From positions 124,001-188,000 of the forward strand of contig MU394120.1 in assembly GCA_022578605.1 (NCBI GenBank): a stretch of DNA of 64,000 nt, read 5' to 3'. A model generated the notes under the pieces. That model worked only from the letters and a program-made list of their open reading frames with translations, made no database searches and was not told the origin of the DNA. The DNA comes from Camillea tinctor. Taxonomy: Eukaryota > Ascomycota > Sordariomycetes > Xylariales > Xylariaceae. The translations under genes and the position numbers were made by a program. Shown here piece after piece: positions 22,362 to 34,699 of this stretch. Positions within the stretch are counted from its first letter, which is position 1. Every line of letters starts with the position of its first letter.

Positions 22362-23346
22362 CTGATGCATAGAATCCGCCCTCTCCCCCCTCCTCTCTCT
22401 ACCTGCAAGCCCTGCTGCCGTATCACCCACCCACCTAACCCAGGCAAGGCGGGTAACAACCTATCTACGTAACGTACCCAACGCTCTCCGCATGCGAATA
22501 ATCTCTTATGTTAGGCATACAGCTGTTTTAGGCAGGTATCGTTATGTTACGTATATCTAGGTTAGGGGGTAGAGGTAGTCCATACCGTGCTGTGCTGTAG
22601 AATGTGTGACCACGTTTCCCCCTTTCCCTTCTTTCTCTTTTATAATGCATGTGCCCCTATATATATAGTCCTAGCTAGTATAATAAATCCCCGGCCATAG
22701 TCTACTAAAATATACACGCTGTTTTCACATCAGGTATCTTACGTAGGTAAGTTATTATAAAACCCCCATACTCATGTGCAAAGGGTAAAATTTCCAACCT
22801 CCCGTACGGTGTTTGAGCGAAGAGGGCGAGAGGAACAGCATAAATATAGAGGAACTAACCTAACCTAACCTACGTACTTATTAGTCCGCTAGGCGCATGG
22901 CATAAAGGCAAGTATACTGGTTTTTGGGGGTTTTTTTTTTTGGAGATATGCGCGTCGGGCATCGGCTATATGCAGCTCTAGATAGAAACGCATTTATGTT
23001 GGTAGACCGGTAGCCTACGTAGATACTGGCCTACAGCTAGTTATGTTGACTACAATATAACCTACCTATATCCCCCCCACGAGATTGCTGTCACGCTGTA
23101 AGTAGACAGACATATACCATTAGAAACTCACCATTACTTCTAAAGCCGAGTCCTAATAACATACACATTCTTCAATGAGCCAATTTTTTTTTTAATATTT
23201 AACTTGCATTCATTGACTTTTTTTTTTTTTTTTTTGGGTTTCGACTAAGGCTCAGGTTCAGTTTTCGGTTTCGTAAAAGAATCCCCGGTACGCCTCTGAC
23301 CCTTATTTGCTAACCTGCTACCTCAACTCGAGATGGGGCCTTTTGG

Positions 23347-23397
23347 CGGTGATGGTGGTGGTGGTGGTGGTGGTTGTAGTTGTGGTGGTAGTGGTAA
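23347..23397. repeat. (GGT)n microsatellite
   Basis: Imperfect GGT/TGG triplet run with interruptions, in non-coding DNA. Confidence 0.8.
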
Positions 23398-24048
23398 TAC
23401 AAAGCTGTGTTTTGTGTACAATACAATGATTCATGACAGAATGTGTTTTATAGATGAAGACAAGAGGCATCAGAAATGAGGGTGAAGATTTTATTCCTCT
23501 CTTCCCTTTTCGACGATACCTGTTTTTCCTCCTTTTTCCCTTGTGTCCAGTCCGCCCATAACATTAGGTACCTCGGTGAAAGAAACCTCTCGAAAGCCAC
23601 TCGTTTTTGGGTGAGGAGAAAACTCCCCGAACCCTAGAAAGAAATAGGGGAAAGTAAAGGGGCTTTCCCAATGCTTTGCAAACGCTCATGCTTACTGTGG
23701 TGATGTGACCCCCGCCCGTATTCATACATGTGTCTGCTACACTCGAATCCCTCATAACCAGTAACATTATCGCGGTATCATCCCGGTGACACCCATCCCG
23801 CAGCATTGGGTCGAAAAGATGAGGCTGAACGACGCAAATTAGCAACCCCCCCCCAACGCAAATTGACCGGCTCCATCGGTGGTCTGTCCACCTTTTTACT
23901 GGAACCACTCTGGTCTCCGCCCGGACAAGCATTCCCCGCTCTACAAAAGTCGCGAGCCCTTAGCATGCACCTATCCGTACCACGGAACTCGTCTATTCCG
24001 TATTCGGTTACCTATCTGGTCGATGTAGGGAGCCTCTGCCTGAACTAA

Positions 24049-25374
24049 CTACGAGCGCTGCTGCTCCTCCTGTGCTGGTCGCGCTTTTGATCGCTTGTCG
24101 CCATGATGGTTGTGGGCTGCTTTCTCGCGGCGCGACTCTTCAATCGCAACTCGTTGTTGCATGCTGGTATCGTGGCTCTTAAATTCGATCCGTGTCTCCG
24201 ATGGGCAGTTCAGCACGCGACGCATCGTCTCACTAGGAACAGGAACTGTCAGTTGAGACCACAGGAAAGAAAGAAAAAAGATATAAAAACATACCGAATC
24301 TTCAGGACCTTCTGGCCGGTGCTACGGGTCCAAATGCTGAGTACGTCCTCCCCATTGCGCATACTAAGCACAACGCCACAGACCTCGTCGGTTTCATCCC
24401 CAAACTGGTCACCCACACAAGCCATGAGGAGATCCTCATAGTACCGGTCCGCGACACCCTTTTTGAGCCGTAGTATCCATTTGCCACCATTCTTGTTCTC
24501 TTCGTCTTCCCATATCGGGCGAACTCCCTTCTTGAACAGGTGGTAGTCCGAGACGGTGGGCAGAGAGGATGGCCGCTTCAGGTGGGAATAGGCCAACCAG
24601 AACTCTTCCACGGTCTTGACGGACATCATAGCGTGGAGGGTCTTGTCGTACTCGATATAGCCATTCGCCTTGGTGATGGGCGGTCGGTACCAGAAAACCC
24701 AGGTGTCGCGAAGAGGATGCACCGACAGCATGGGGGCTGGTTGCGCAGCGCCCTCGGCGATAGATCCCATCAATGGTTTGGCGATAGCTGCGGGTCGCAT
24801 AGCATCCTTGGACGACTTCTCGCCCGAGGGGGTCTTGGCGCCAACAACACCCATAGCTTGCTCGAAAGGGTTCCCAGGCGTCTTGGGTGTTTTGGCCGAG
24901 CCGAACGAGGCAAATGCGCCCGATCCAAGACCGAATTGATTCGCTCCCCCGGCGCTGGTTGGAGAGGTCAAACCACCGCCGGAGGTCGTCGAGTTGAAGG
25001 GAGCGGGGCGACTGAGGGTGGAAGCGCCTCCATTTCTTCGGGCAAGACTTGAAAAGTCTCGTGGGGTCGAATTATCCGTCGAGCTAGGTGTGGACAGCGT
25101 AAGGTTGGCACTGTTTTGGTTGTAGAGGTACAAAAATGTGTAAGTTATATATAGTATATATATCGATGCATAGTGCTATATTGTCGAAATCAAGACTAGA
25201 AAACAGAAACAGAAGCAGAAGCAGGAACAGAGGTAGAGGGAGAGGGGACAGAAACAGAAACAGAAACAGAAACAGAAAAGTGAAACGAAAGGGGGGAAAA
25301 GAAACTAGCAGAAAAGAAAAATAAAGAGAGACATACTTGTTACGGCGAGTCCATATCGATTCCTGTCTATCCAT
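24049..25374 (-). CDS. eIF4E2/4EHP-type mRNA cap-binding protein, 345 aa, three exons
   Basis: Minus-strand exons are 25374-25337, 25110-24295 and 24232-24049; introns are 226 and 62 nt. The joined start MDRQESIWTRRNN-ANLTLSTP and the core match the eIF4E fold. HPLRDTWVFWYRPP is followed by a Tyr-containing EYDKTLHAM where canonical eIF4E has its first cap-stacking Trp, then VEEFWLAYSHLKRPSSLP, FKKGVRPIWEDEENKNGGKW (second cap-stacking Trp), GDQF and SIWTRST. The Tyr/Trp pair and the YSHL-RPS segment resemble animal 4EHP (eIF4E2) more than eIF4E1, so it is probably a regulatory or stress-type cap-binding protein rather than the main initiation factor. The central region before HPLRD (residues about 30-140) is Ser/Thr/Gly/Pro-rich and probably disordered. 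The C-terminus ends in a charged Arg/Gln/Glu tail. The first exon is only 38 nt. Role in the cell is inferred from family. Confidence 0.87.
25200..25287. repeat. (CAGAAA)n-like tract inside an intron
   Basis: Purine-rich plus strand made of CAGAAA/CAGAAG units, lying inside the first intron of the eIF4E2-type gene. On the coding (minus) strand it is a long pyrimidine tract. Confidence 0.75.
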
Positions 25375-28010
25375 GGTGGACTTGTCGAAAAGGATATTCG
25401 GTTGTGCACGAGGGTGGATTATTTCTGCTAGTGGAAATATCCCAAAGGACCCCACAAGATATTCAAAGAAGAACAAGAAGAAGAGAGGGACGAGGTTGAA
25501 TAACGAGAGTGAGAGTGTCGTGTATTTTGTAAGTGTGTGTACGAGATCTTTTTGACTTTGAACCAATTTGTCTTCTTCCCTTCTCTTTTTTCTTAACACT
25601 ATATATCCGCAACAGATAATTGGAATAGCAACAAATTGGGCTTCTTCGGGGTTGATTTATGTAAATACCGTGTGATGTTGGAACTCGAAAGGACTTGCGT
25701 GTGCGTAGTAGGTAGGTATGGTGGTAGTGGTGATGATGATGATGGTGGTGGTGTCAGTCAGTAAAGTGGTAATAAGTAGCAGTAGGAGTAGTAGTGGTGG
25801 TGGTGATCGGAAATGGTTTAGTATGTCTATTAAAGAATATGGCTCCGGGGTGAATGTGACAAGATGCAGATATGGCGTATGGAGTTTTCGGAAGTAGTTC
25901 GTTTTCGTGAACGACGGAGTAATTTTCTTTTTCCTTTGTGTTTTTAACTTGGGTAGGTAAGATATGTAGCTTGAGGTGTAAGGTGTAAGGTAAAAAGGTA
26001 GGTAGGTTCAAGTTGAAAAAAAAAAAAGAAAAAAGAAAAAGGTTGGTGGTGGTGTGTGTGTTCTGTGTGTAAGTGAGTTTATTCTTCAAGAGAATAATTT
26101 TTTTTCTAGTCGAGGTTTGGAGGTTTTTTTTTTCTATTAAAAAGTCATGAGAAGAGATCCTAATGTTTTCAATGCGCCTGGAGACGGCCCTACGGCCCAA
26201 CTGGGTATGGAAAGAGCTTAAAGGTGGCGTTACCAATCAGTGTAAGAACCATAAACCACCTGAAAAAAAAAAAAAAAAAGACCTATTGGGGAGGGGAGCG
26301 GAGGGGAGCAGAGGGGAGCAGAGGGGAGCAGAGGGGAGCAGAGGGGAGCAGAGGGGAAAGCATTAGCGGGTCAACTGCGAATCAAGTATGTACCACCACT
26401 GTTGTGTTCGCTGTGGAGCCGAAACTGTGTTGCAGCCTTCAGTGTTTTTCCAATCACACCATACCATCTCCGGTTAATCCTAAACTCTAGAGAGTCGCCA
26501 GATTCACCTTAAAGTACCGACCACACCTAAATTATGTGTTCGAGGTACCTTGCATTGTCTATCTGGGCGGTGGAAACCGTTGCTAAATTCTTGTGGACGT
26601 CATTAGGTTAGTTTTTATTTTTATTTTTATTTCTGCCCCCTTCGGCTCTCGGACCTTTTTTTTTTTCTCTTCTTCTTTTCTTTTTTTTTCTTCAAACATT
26701 TATCAGACCACCAACTCAAATCATCGCCGGCCTGCCATAGCAGACACATACCCAAACTGTCTCTACCACACGCGGCTGACGATTCCGATGTGTGCGTCGA
26801 GATCAATTTCGAGAGAATCCCTTGTTTAAAACCATCATCACGAGGGCCCTTAATTGCTGGCCTCCCATGATGCGGTGATGACCTGAAGCAAGTTTGGACA
26901 TGTCCTACCTTATTGCATGCCTGTGCGTGCATTATTATCTATGAACTATGCAGTGTCAAGTATTCTTGTTTTCGTAGGTAAGCTGCTTATATCTCAACTT
27001 CCTGTGTATTCCTTTCTGGTAAACCCTATTCTGCCCTGATGACTTCTTTTCTGGTAAACCGACTTTGCTCAGCCCGCTATAATGTAATGATTCCTGGACT
27101 GGGATATTGTCACTGTGGTTGAACCTGCGGAAAACCCGGCATGTCTGAGCAGCCTATTTGGGGTGGGCATGCAAGTTATGGAATCAACCCGAAAACCAAA
27201 AAACTCGGAATAGAAAAATAAGTGAAATCACGCGGCAAAGAAGCTAACCCTGAATTTTGTATTATCAGAGTAGAGGCATCAAAAAGTGTGTCGTCCCCGA
27301 TGCGCAAAATTTCTCGGTGGGTCCGGCTAGCTACCTTCTACGTATTTCTCGTCTTGTACTGTCATGACGGATTTCCGGACCCGGTGACTGCGAGGTGACA
27401 TACGCACTCTCCGTAGCCTACGAGGGTCAATCTAGGAAGTAGATATTGCTGTTTGGACTTCCCCATACAGACCGCAGTACTCGGTGTTTTGGCTGCTTGG
27501 ATATCCACCAAATCAATGGCAAATCCATGCTGCATAGGCAAGTCATTCACACAACAATAGTTCGAAGCAGCAAACTATATTCGTAGGGGCAAGATCATCG
27601 TCGATACATATGCTCGGGGTTATATATAGAAACCATAGACATCAAATGCCATTCAAATTCAAAAAAAAAAAAAAAAAGAAGTCCTCGTACGTACACAACT
27701 TCATCCCTTTCCACATTTCCTTTCCGCTCATGAGAACCACCGCTCCATCTATAGCACGGGGCCGCGGTTGTTAAAGCATGGCAGAAATCCATTCTCAGCC
27801 ATACATCTGCCTATTCCTACTCGAGTATTCCCATCGCCTAGGATTAGGACATGATGTTCGGTACCAGTATCGTTATTTAACAAGAAAGCCACCCCTAGTG
27901 ATCCAGCCATCGTTCATATACCCCTAATCACATGTGACATGCTGCTTGTCTTAAAAGAGGGCGCTGGAAAACCAGTGATGGTCTGGTCTAATCTAGTCGG
28001 GTCGAGTAAT
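25375..28010. other. Intergenic region between Yop1 and eIF4E2-type genes
   Basis: About 2.6 kb. It contains GGT/GAT triplet runs (25730-25805), poly-A and poly-T runs, and a 10-bp minisatellite (26291-26360). Frames here are low-complexity. It should contain the promoter of the eIF4E2-type gene and the Yop1 3' region. Confidence 0.5.
26291..26360. repeat. 10-bp minisatellite, about 7 copies
   Basis: Unit GAGGGGAGCA repeated head to tail. The first copy ends in G instead of A, and the last has diverged to GAGGGGAAAG. It is preceded by a poly-A run at 26263-26279. Confidence 0.92.
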
Positions 28011-28810
28011 TTACTGGTCCTTGCCCAACGAGTCGGCCTTGGCCCGGAGGTTGGCAGCGGTCGAGCCAGACTCAGTGAAGTATCGTCCAAGCATGGGCTG
28101 CATGAAGGATCGGAAGATGAGTTGGGCACCCCTGGCTCCGGTAAGCTATAGAAGTCATAGGCAGGGCTAGGAAGGACTCACGAGAACATGGGCAGCGACA
28201 GCCAGAGCAAGAACACAAACTTGAATGTGTAGTAAAAGGGGAACCAGTAGACGACGCTGAGGGCGCTCTCTAGGACACTGGGTTACAAGTTAGTATTGAC
28301 AGACAACCGGAGATAATGACTCGAGATCGGCTTACGTGAAGAAGGCGAAGACAACCCAGTACTGAGATAAGGTTAGCTATGGGAATATCGCAACAGCATA
28401 GATAGTATTAGGTACATACAGTTAGCCACTGGGTGTCATCAACCTTGTTGGCGCTGAACAAGGCAGACAAGGAATAGTAGCCAGGAACAACACAGCCGGC
28501 GAAGTTGGTCAAGAGCTGGCCACCGAGGTTGAAAACGATGAAGAAAAAGTAGAGGGTGGCAACACCAATGACAGCGTAAACCTTAGGAACGGCGAACTGC
28601 TTCTCAAGGTTGTTGAGAGCCGGGTATTTGGAGAGCTAAACGAGGTAAAAAATACATTAGCCCGGATGCGATACAAGACAAGCCTTGTCGCCGAGAATCA
28701 AGGCTGAAAGGACGGGAGGAGTTGGCTGGTTGGTTACTCCTTAGAATGAGTACACATACCTCGCGGTCGAGCTGGGTGATATAATGCTGAACACGATCTT
28801 GAGCAGACAT
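28011..28810 (-). CDS. yop1: Yop1 / REEP5 (DP1/HVA22) ER tubule-shaping protein, 169 aa, five exons
   Basis: Minus-strand exons are 28810-28760, 28635-28420, 28361-28336, 28277-28182 and 28131-28011. The protein matches the TB2/DP1/HVA22 family: MSAQDRVQHYITQLDRE, LSKYPALNNLEKQ, two hydrophobic hairpins (YAVIGVATLYFFFIVFNL and the region VPGYYSLSALF to VVFAFFTVLE), the conserved DTQWLTYWVVFAFFTVLES and VVYWFPFYYTFKF, and the tail STAANLRAKADSLGK. These proteins insert hairpins into the outer ER leaflet, stabilise tubules and work with reticulons and the Sey1 GTPase. Length is normal. The last intron must end at the AG at 28133-28132; the nearer TATAG would shift the frame. Reading through that intron would stop after LPMFS. 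High intron density relative to size is usual for this gene in fungi. Confidence 0.9.
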
Positions 28811-30766
28811 GGTGACTGAGATCTATACAGACACGGCCAGAGAAGGGGAAAAAAAGAGCTCGAAGGTGGGGGATGGCTTGGTGATGTCAAGAAATGGACA
28901 AGGGAGGGAGGAGCAGTAGAAGTTAGGGGGTGGGATAGATTAGCTGTGGTATTATTATTAGGGTTAGCAGAAAAATAATAAATAGTAAAAATAAAGCCAC
29001 CTTTGGCTTATTGTATCGGAAGTGGAGGAAGACGGTGAGAGAGACAGAGGTAAAAGACAAACCTTTCTTTTCCTTCGTTGTGCTCGAGGTAGAGAGAGAG
29101 AGGGAGAGGGAGAGATATAGAGTTGCCGTCGGACTCGGGTCAAAGACAATATTCAGGATCAAATGCAGGTGCTGGAAACAAGATAAGGTAAAGGTCTTGA
29201 GTCAGAATGTGTGTGTGAGTATGTTCTTTATTTATATATATATGTATAAAGGAGGTTGGAAGACCAAGGAGGATAAGCAATTGATGGCGTGGGATTTGTG
29301 GGAAGGGGAGGGAGAAAGAGGACCTTAGTACGGACTACAAAAAGTTGCCGGGGAGTCGAGTTTAGTTACGTATTGAATGATGAGTGGTGGGTGGGCACCG
29401 GTTCCAACCTAGCAGCCTAGACGAACCAAGACGAACCCAGTACCAGAAGATGACGGAAGACCGAGCGGATGGGGACACAAGGGTACAGTACAGTACTGTA
29501 GTAATTCACTTGACAGCAGCTGAATTGGTCAGCTTGCCAGTCGGACGAGCTCGAGCAAGGGCCGTCGGCACCACCTAATTCAGCCGTCCTCTGCTCCCTA
29601 TCAGGTCCTCTACCCCACTTAGGGGGATCGAGCTCGGGCCAAGTAGCGATTAAGTACAGTAGGCACCCACTCTGCATCCTCAGTTACGTCCGTACGGATG
29701 TACCTACTCTTAACCTGCTCTCCTATTTTCTACCCGTTTATCGGTTTAGAGGCGGGTAGCACGGATCTGTACATTATGTATACACTATATCCGATGTATA
29801 GTTATATACTCAACATACTTGCATAGTACATACATGTGCTATAACTAGTGGACCAGGCTTCTTTTTTTCTTTCTCTTCTTCTTTCGGCTTTCCGTTCTTT
29901 GCACTATCTACATAGTACTTAGCTACATAAGTGTACAGTCCTCGGAGAAGCTATTAGGTTGTCCTCCTGCATTTGCATACAAAACAGACTGCTTTGTCTT
30001 TGGTGTAAGAGGTAAGTAGGTTAGGTTAGGTAGTGCATTTTGCTTGTGCGTTGCAGATGACTTCACATACCTAACCGATATGACGGGAATAAGGACCTAC
30101 ATTGCACTCGGACTTTTGTCTCACAGAAATGCAGGCACTAGACCTGAGAGAGTTTGAGGCGTAATCAGGTCTTGATATGATCTGCCAACCATGAATATGA
30201 ATAGTAGCTAATCTACTTGTATGGAAAAATGCTGCATCATTTAGTTGTAGACTCGATTGTGTTAGATAACTAAATAAAATTAATGGGATTCTCAAAGCTT
30301 TTATACCTAGGTATGTACACAATTTTACAAAGTAGGGTAGGTAGGTACCTACCTAGTAAGCAGGAGACAATGAGCCGTACGTACAATATGTATATTTTAT
30401 ACGTACCTATTTATACACACATAGGTACATATGTACTTTGTACTACTGGAGGCATATGGTTATTGCCCGACATTACTTAGTAAGTACTACAACTTGCAGT
30501 GTACACTAAAAGCTCAGGTCTGGGTTAAGTACCTGCTGCAATAACTCAATCATAACAAATACACAAAGTACGCCCACGTGTAAAGCTTAGGTATCTACCT
30601 ATACAAAGTAAGGAATTTTTATTGTATTGTAAGGCGGTCAGCAAAAAAAGGCAAACATTACATTTACCGCCTGGCAATTAAACACATCACATCCATCCAT
30701 TCAGTTTGGTGCCTGGCTTTAAACATACACACACACATACACACGCACCCATACATATGTGCACAC

Positions 30767-30809
<43 letters not shown>

Positions 30810-32015
30810 AACCAACCAACCAACCACTGACAGCTTAAACCTCTTGATCAATCCTCAACTTTCTATATGCAGCCTCTAATCAACCCTACCAATTGTATTA
30901 AATCAGGTGGATTGTAAGAGGCAGGCTAAAGAGATTCAAGGTTGCATAGCTCAGTGTATGGCAAGCTAGCTGCTACTGCTACTCTACTGCTAACTCACTG
31001 CTGCCACTTGATTATTATTTGGCTGTGAGTTACCTCTTTGACGCACGTGATTTGACGTTCGTCCTGCCTAACTTAAGGTTTCCTGGGTTTCTTAACCTTC
31101 CAAACTTTAGGTAGGTACTTCACTCACTCACATACCTAGGTACCTTGTCACCTACCTACCTTAGGTAATCTGTAACCTACACTACTACCACACTAGGTTA
31201 GCAACCGAAAAAAAAAAAACAAGCTACCTATCTCGGCCAGCTACCTAAACACACCATCTCCAGCTCCTACCTACTAGTACTCACCACCTCTCACACCATT
31301 TGGCACTTAAACCATCCATTTGGTGACCTACATCCATACAACTACTAGGTGCTGTCGCGACTTCGACCAAAGCCATTGTGCAGCAAATAAAAAGCCGATT
31401 TGGTAAACCAAGCTTTTTCGGTACGTACCCCTTCCAGCCACACTTGATTTTATGTACTTCCAATTGGTGCAATAAAGTCACAGACCATTTCCCTTCTTCT
31501 TTTATTTTTTATTTTTCTAAAAAGAAAACAAAAAAAAAACTGCCCCAGTTATTAGCACCGTTCCCCACCTTTTCCCTCAGTCCAGCAATTTGTCGTTGCC
31601 CCGACAAGAGAGTTTTCTTGTTGTTTGGTGTCTCCTCTATTTCTTATTTTTTTTCTTTGCATCCAACAAGAAAACTCAATACCTTTGACTGGTGACCCAG
31701 CAAGCTGGCTACAGGCCTCATGTTCATGTACTAACCCTAAGCAGCTTCGTCCTATCATTCTTTTCTACTTCTGCATATTTTTTCCCTACCCTCTTTCCCT
31801 TTTGTCGCGCTCCGCCGAGTTCTCCGCCTTCTGCGTCAATCCTGTGTTTATTGTGCTTGTCGCATCTCACCCACCAGGGTAAACAACCCTCCATATCATG
31901 GAGCCAGGCACGTCTTCCCTCCCCCAGTCCATGTTATAGTTTGTCTATTACCTTAACTATATGTTATCGCCGAGTCTATGTCGCGTTGATGTTGTCTGTC
32001 TAGGTCATTGTGGTT
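28811..32015. other. Divergent intergenic region between Yop1 and RFX genes
   Basis: About 3.2 kb. It includes GA-rich sequence just upstream of Yop1 (29090-29117), a CA/CCAA microsatellite (30770-30826), two perfect TACCTAGGTA palindromes (30304-30313, 31133-31142) and a dense cluster of ACCTACCTA words (31100-31270). No supportable gene. The pyrimidine-rich 31440-31900 segment is probably the leader of the RFX gene. Confidence 0.5.
30770..30826. repeat. (CA)n followed by (CCAA)n microsatellite
   Basis: About 18 CA units, then about five CCAA units, in non-coding DNA. Confidence 0.9.
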
Positions 32016-34699
32016 ATGCATGTGTCTTCTAACTATCGCGCAGACAATCAGCCTCTCGAGGCCGGCGGCACCATGTCGCAACACCACTCGAGAAAGCGGA
32101 CGCAGTCCAGAGCCTCAACTGCTTCTGTCCATAGCATCGCGACCCAACCCACTCTAGAGCATTCCCTCCCAGTCTCGCACCCCAATGCCTTTGCCGACCA
32201 ATGGAATCCGAACGATCACGGCGCTATGCAAGCTTCGAGAGGCTTGTCTGTGGGTCCGCAGATGGGACAGCAGATGGGACAACAGATGGGACAACAAATG
32301 GGACCTCAGATGGGACCTCAGATGGGACCTCATATGGGACCTCATATGCCTGCTGAGGGTATGATTCTGCGTCCAGCATCTCAGATGCAGGCTGCCCAGT
32401 CCTTCCCTATGGACTCGAGCATGCAGTCATCCGTCGGATCTGCAATGGGTTATCCTCAGCATCCGGCATTGCATCATAGCCTACAACAACCGGATGCCTA
32501 CGGACCCAATGCTAGCTTCACTGATCACGATAGTCAGATGTTTGATCGGGATGACCATGATGATGGTGATCCACTTGCTGCTCCCCCTGCTGGCAACAAA
32601 GCAGGTTCTGGCCGTACCAGTGCCAACAATGAGCTTGAGATGCGCCAGCTGTTCCAGGCCAACCGACACCGTAGACTGAACGAGGTGGCGGCTGAGTTGC
32701 ATGGCAATGAGCGAGGCCCCAATTCGGAGCGCACTCGCCAGATATTTGCCATGCTCTGGTAGGTTTGCCATTTGAGATTACTCGGCGTTCGAATAGACCA
32801 TTGACACGGTGCTGATAATTACGTGCAGGATCAATCAGGTTTGCTCCAAGGGCAAAGGTTCCGTCCCTAGAGGACGAGTCTATGCGAACTATGCTTCCCG
32901 CTGTGCAACGGAAAGAATAACTGTCTTGAACCCTGCAAGCTTTGGAAAATTGGTTCGAGTGCTCTTCCCTGGACTTAAAACCCGCAGACTCGGCGTTCGT
33001 GGGGAGTCCAAGTATCACTACGTCAGCTTCAACCTGATTGATGACCAACCGGAGCTCAGAGAGCCTGCTATCCAGCCTGCCCTCCCGATTCCAGAGCCGG
33101 CAGCGCTCACTAGGCCTTATAGGTAGGTTTATTTGGTGTCCATGTTTATATAAAGATACTGGTTATCTAATACTTTGCAGCAATGCCAATTCACAGTCCC
33201 CGGCTTTGAATGCAGAAAGACCTAGTCTCCCATCGCCTCAGGCTCCTCAACCAGCTCAGGCCACTGCTGCATCTGGATCCGGATCATCTTGCACCAGAAC
33301 TCACAGTCTCTACAACCTCCCTGATGTCTCGAGCATCGACCAGCTTCAGTCTACCAACAATAAGACGGCGTTACGGCTCTCATTTGCACCCGCTACCGAC
33401 GATGGTTTCTTGCAGTCCGAACCGCTCGTTCTGCCACGAATTGACTCGTTTCTTCCCAATGGAACAGACCCTGATGCAGCCAAGTCGCTCACTGCATTGT
33501 ATAGATCGCACTGCACATCCCTTGTCGAGTGCATCCGATACTGTAAAGAGAAGACATTCTTCCATCTGTTCACATCGTTCCAGGGCACTCTGACCATGCC
33601 GGTGTCACGACTCTTTGCTAACCCTAACGTTACTGTTTGGATAGAAGAGTGTGATTTCGTGATGTATCAGCGAATGATGCGAATTATCTCTGGACTTACT
33701 CTGCAGGTCGTCCCGAAGGCAGTCCTGGACACGCTACGAAATATCTCGGAACGATTGGTGCCCCACATCCGAGACTCCTTCCAGGGTCAACCACGACACG
33801 TCATACTGGCTAAAGAGGCACCAGCTACTATCTTCGCCAGTCTCCTCGACCGAGCTCTCCGTGTCAACCTTACTGCTCATGCGGCAGCTAACATGCTTTC
33901 CAACGCGGCCAATCGTGATCAGATGTACCTTGACTGGGTCACCATGGTCCGCATCCGGAAAATTGCTGAGTGTGTCCCGACTAGAGGAATGGATGACCTT
34001 GTGAACCTTCTTCTCCATGAGCTTCGAGATCTGTTGAAGCCAGTCGGCATCCCGTGGGAGATAGAGTGTCTCACTTTGTATGGCGATCTTATGCTTCAAA
34101 ATGGACGTAATCCGCATGCAGAGGATCCAAGTGAGAATAATGCACAGAATGTGCTTGAACGATGGGTTCAGTTCCTTCGAACCCTTCCTCAGCGCTTTCC
34201 ATATGCTACGCCTGCAGATATTGTATGGTGCGTACAGAGAGTTGGGACTGAAGTGATGCGTGACCTGACCATTGCTCAAGGTAAGAGCTTCGGTTCATGG
34301 TGGGTCACCAAGTGTTGGGTTGATGAGATGATTGCCTTCCTTGCGGAGCAGGGAGGCTTCATGCAAATCAAAAGCTCCTGCCAGTCGGCTGCTGCTAATC
34401 TCCAGGAATCTGCCGCGGCAACGAAGGAAAGCCAGGCCGGCTCTCGACGCAGCAGTGGCAGCGAGCAGGGTGGTCTGTCCCAAATGAATCAGCCCCAGCC
34501 CGACCGGGCGCCTTTCCCTTCCCAATTGGAGGCCAATGACCAGAGTTCGCTAGCTATGGCGAACCATGATGATAGTGGAATCGGTATTAGGACCCCCGAA
34601 GATGACTTTCCCATGGACAAATTCGAGCTCCAGCAGGGCCAGAGCCAGGGACAGGGACAGGGTCTACACTCTCTAGGTCTCGGCCAAGAGATGCAATGA
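32016..34699 (+). CDS. RFX-family winged-helix transcription factor, 851 aa, three exons
   Basis: Exons are 32016-32758, 32829-33122 and 33181-34699 (introns 70 and 58 nt). The RFX DNA-binding domain spans the first junction, residues about 225-308: TRQIFAMLW-INQVC, then RVYANYASRC, LNPASFGKLVRVLFPGLKTRRLGVRGESKYHYVSF, where the Arg-rich turn and the GxSKYHY wing are diagnostic. RFX proteins bind X-box DNA; yeast Rfx1 and fission yeast Sak1 are relatives that act in DNA-damage and cell-cycle control. The C-terminal 500 residues contain the helical extension region of the family (LRNISERLVPHIRDSFQ ... RALRVNLTAHAAANMLSNAANRDQMY). The N-terminus is rich in Gln/Met/Ser with a tandem MG(Q/P)(Q/H) repeat, and the C-terminus is Gln/Gly-rich. 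The ATG at 32073 (in CACCATGTC context, giving MSQHHSRKR) is an equally good start; 32016 is the longer form. Confidence 0.87.
32262..32348 (+). repeat. In-frame 12-bp tandem repeat in the RFX gene
   Basis: Seven or so copies of ATGGGACAACAG-like units encode MGQQ, then MGPQ, then MGPH tetrapeptides. Neighbouring copies are nearly identical, consistent with recent slippage or unequal exchange. Confidence 0.9.

Larger units (their letters stand above)
20486..24048. other. Repeat-rich intergenic region
   Basis: About 3.6 kb with no supportable gene. It contains GA, TA/TG, GTAT and GGT microsatellites (listed separately), a 30-base poly-T run, and many TAGGTA/TACCTA words. Short frames are low-complexity or random. 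Confidence 0.55.

Noticed and set aside
25754..26236. 160-codon minus-strand frame
   Set aside because: Low-complexity Thr/Lys/Phe-rich translation of simple repeats and poly-A/T tracts.
30770..30826. CA/CCAA tract considered as telomere-like or CRISPR-like repeat
   Set aside because: It is a plain microsatellite without spacers, and its unit does not match the TTAGGG/CCCTAA telomere repeat.
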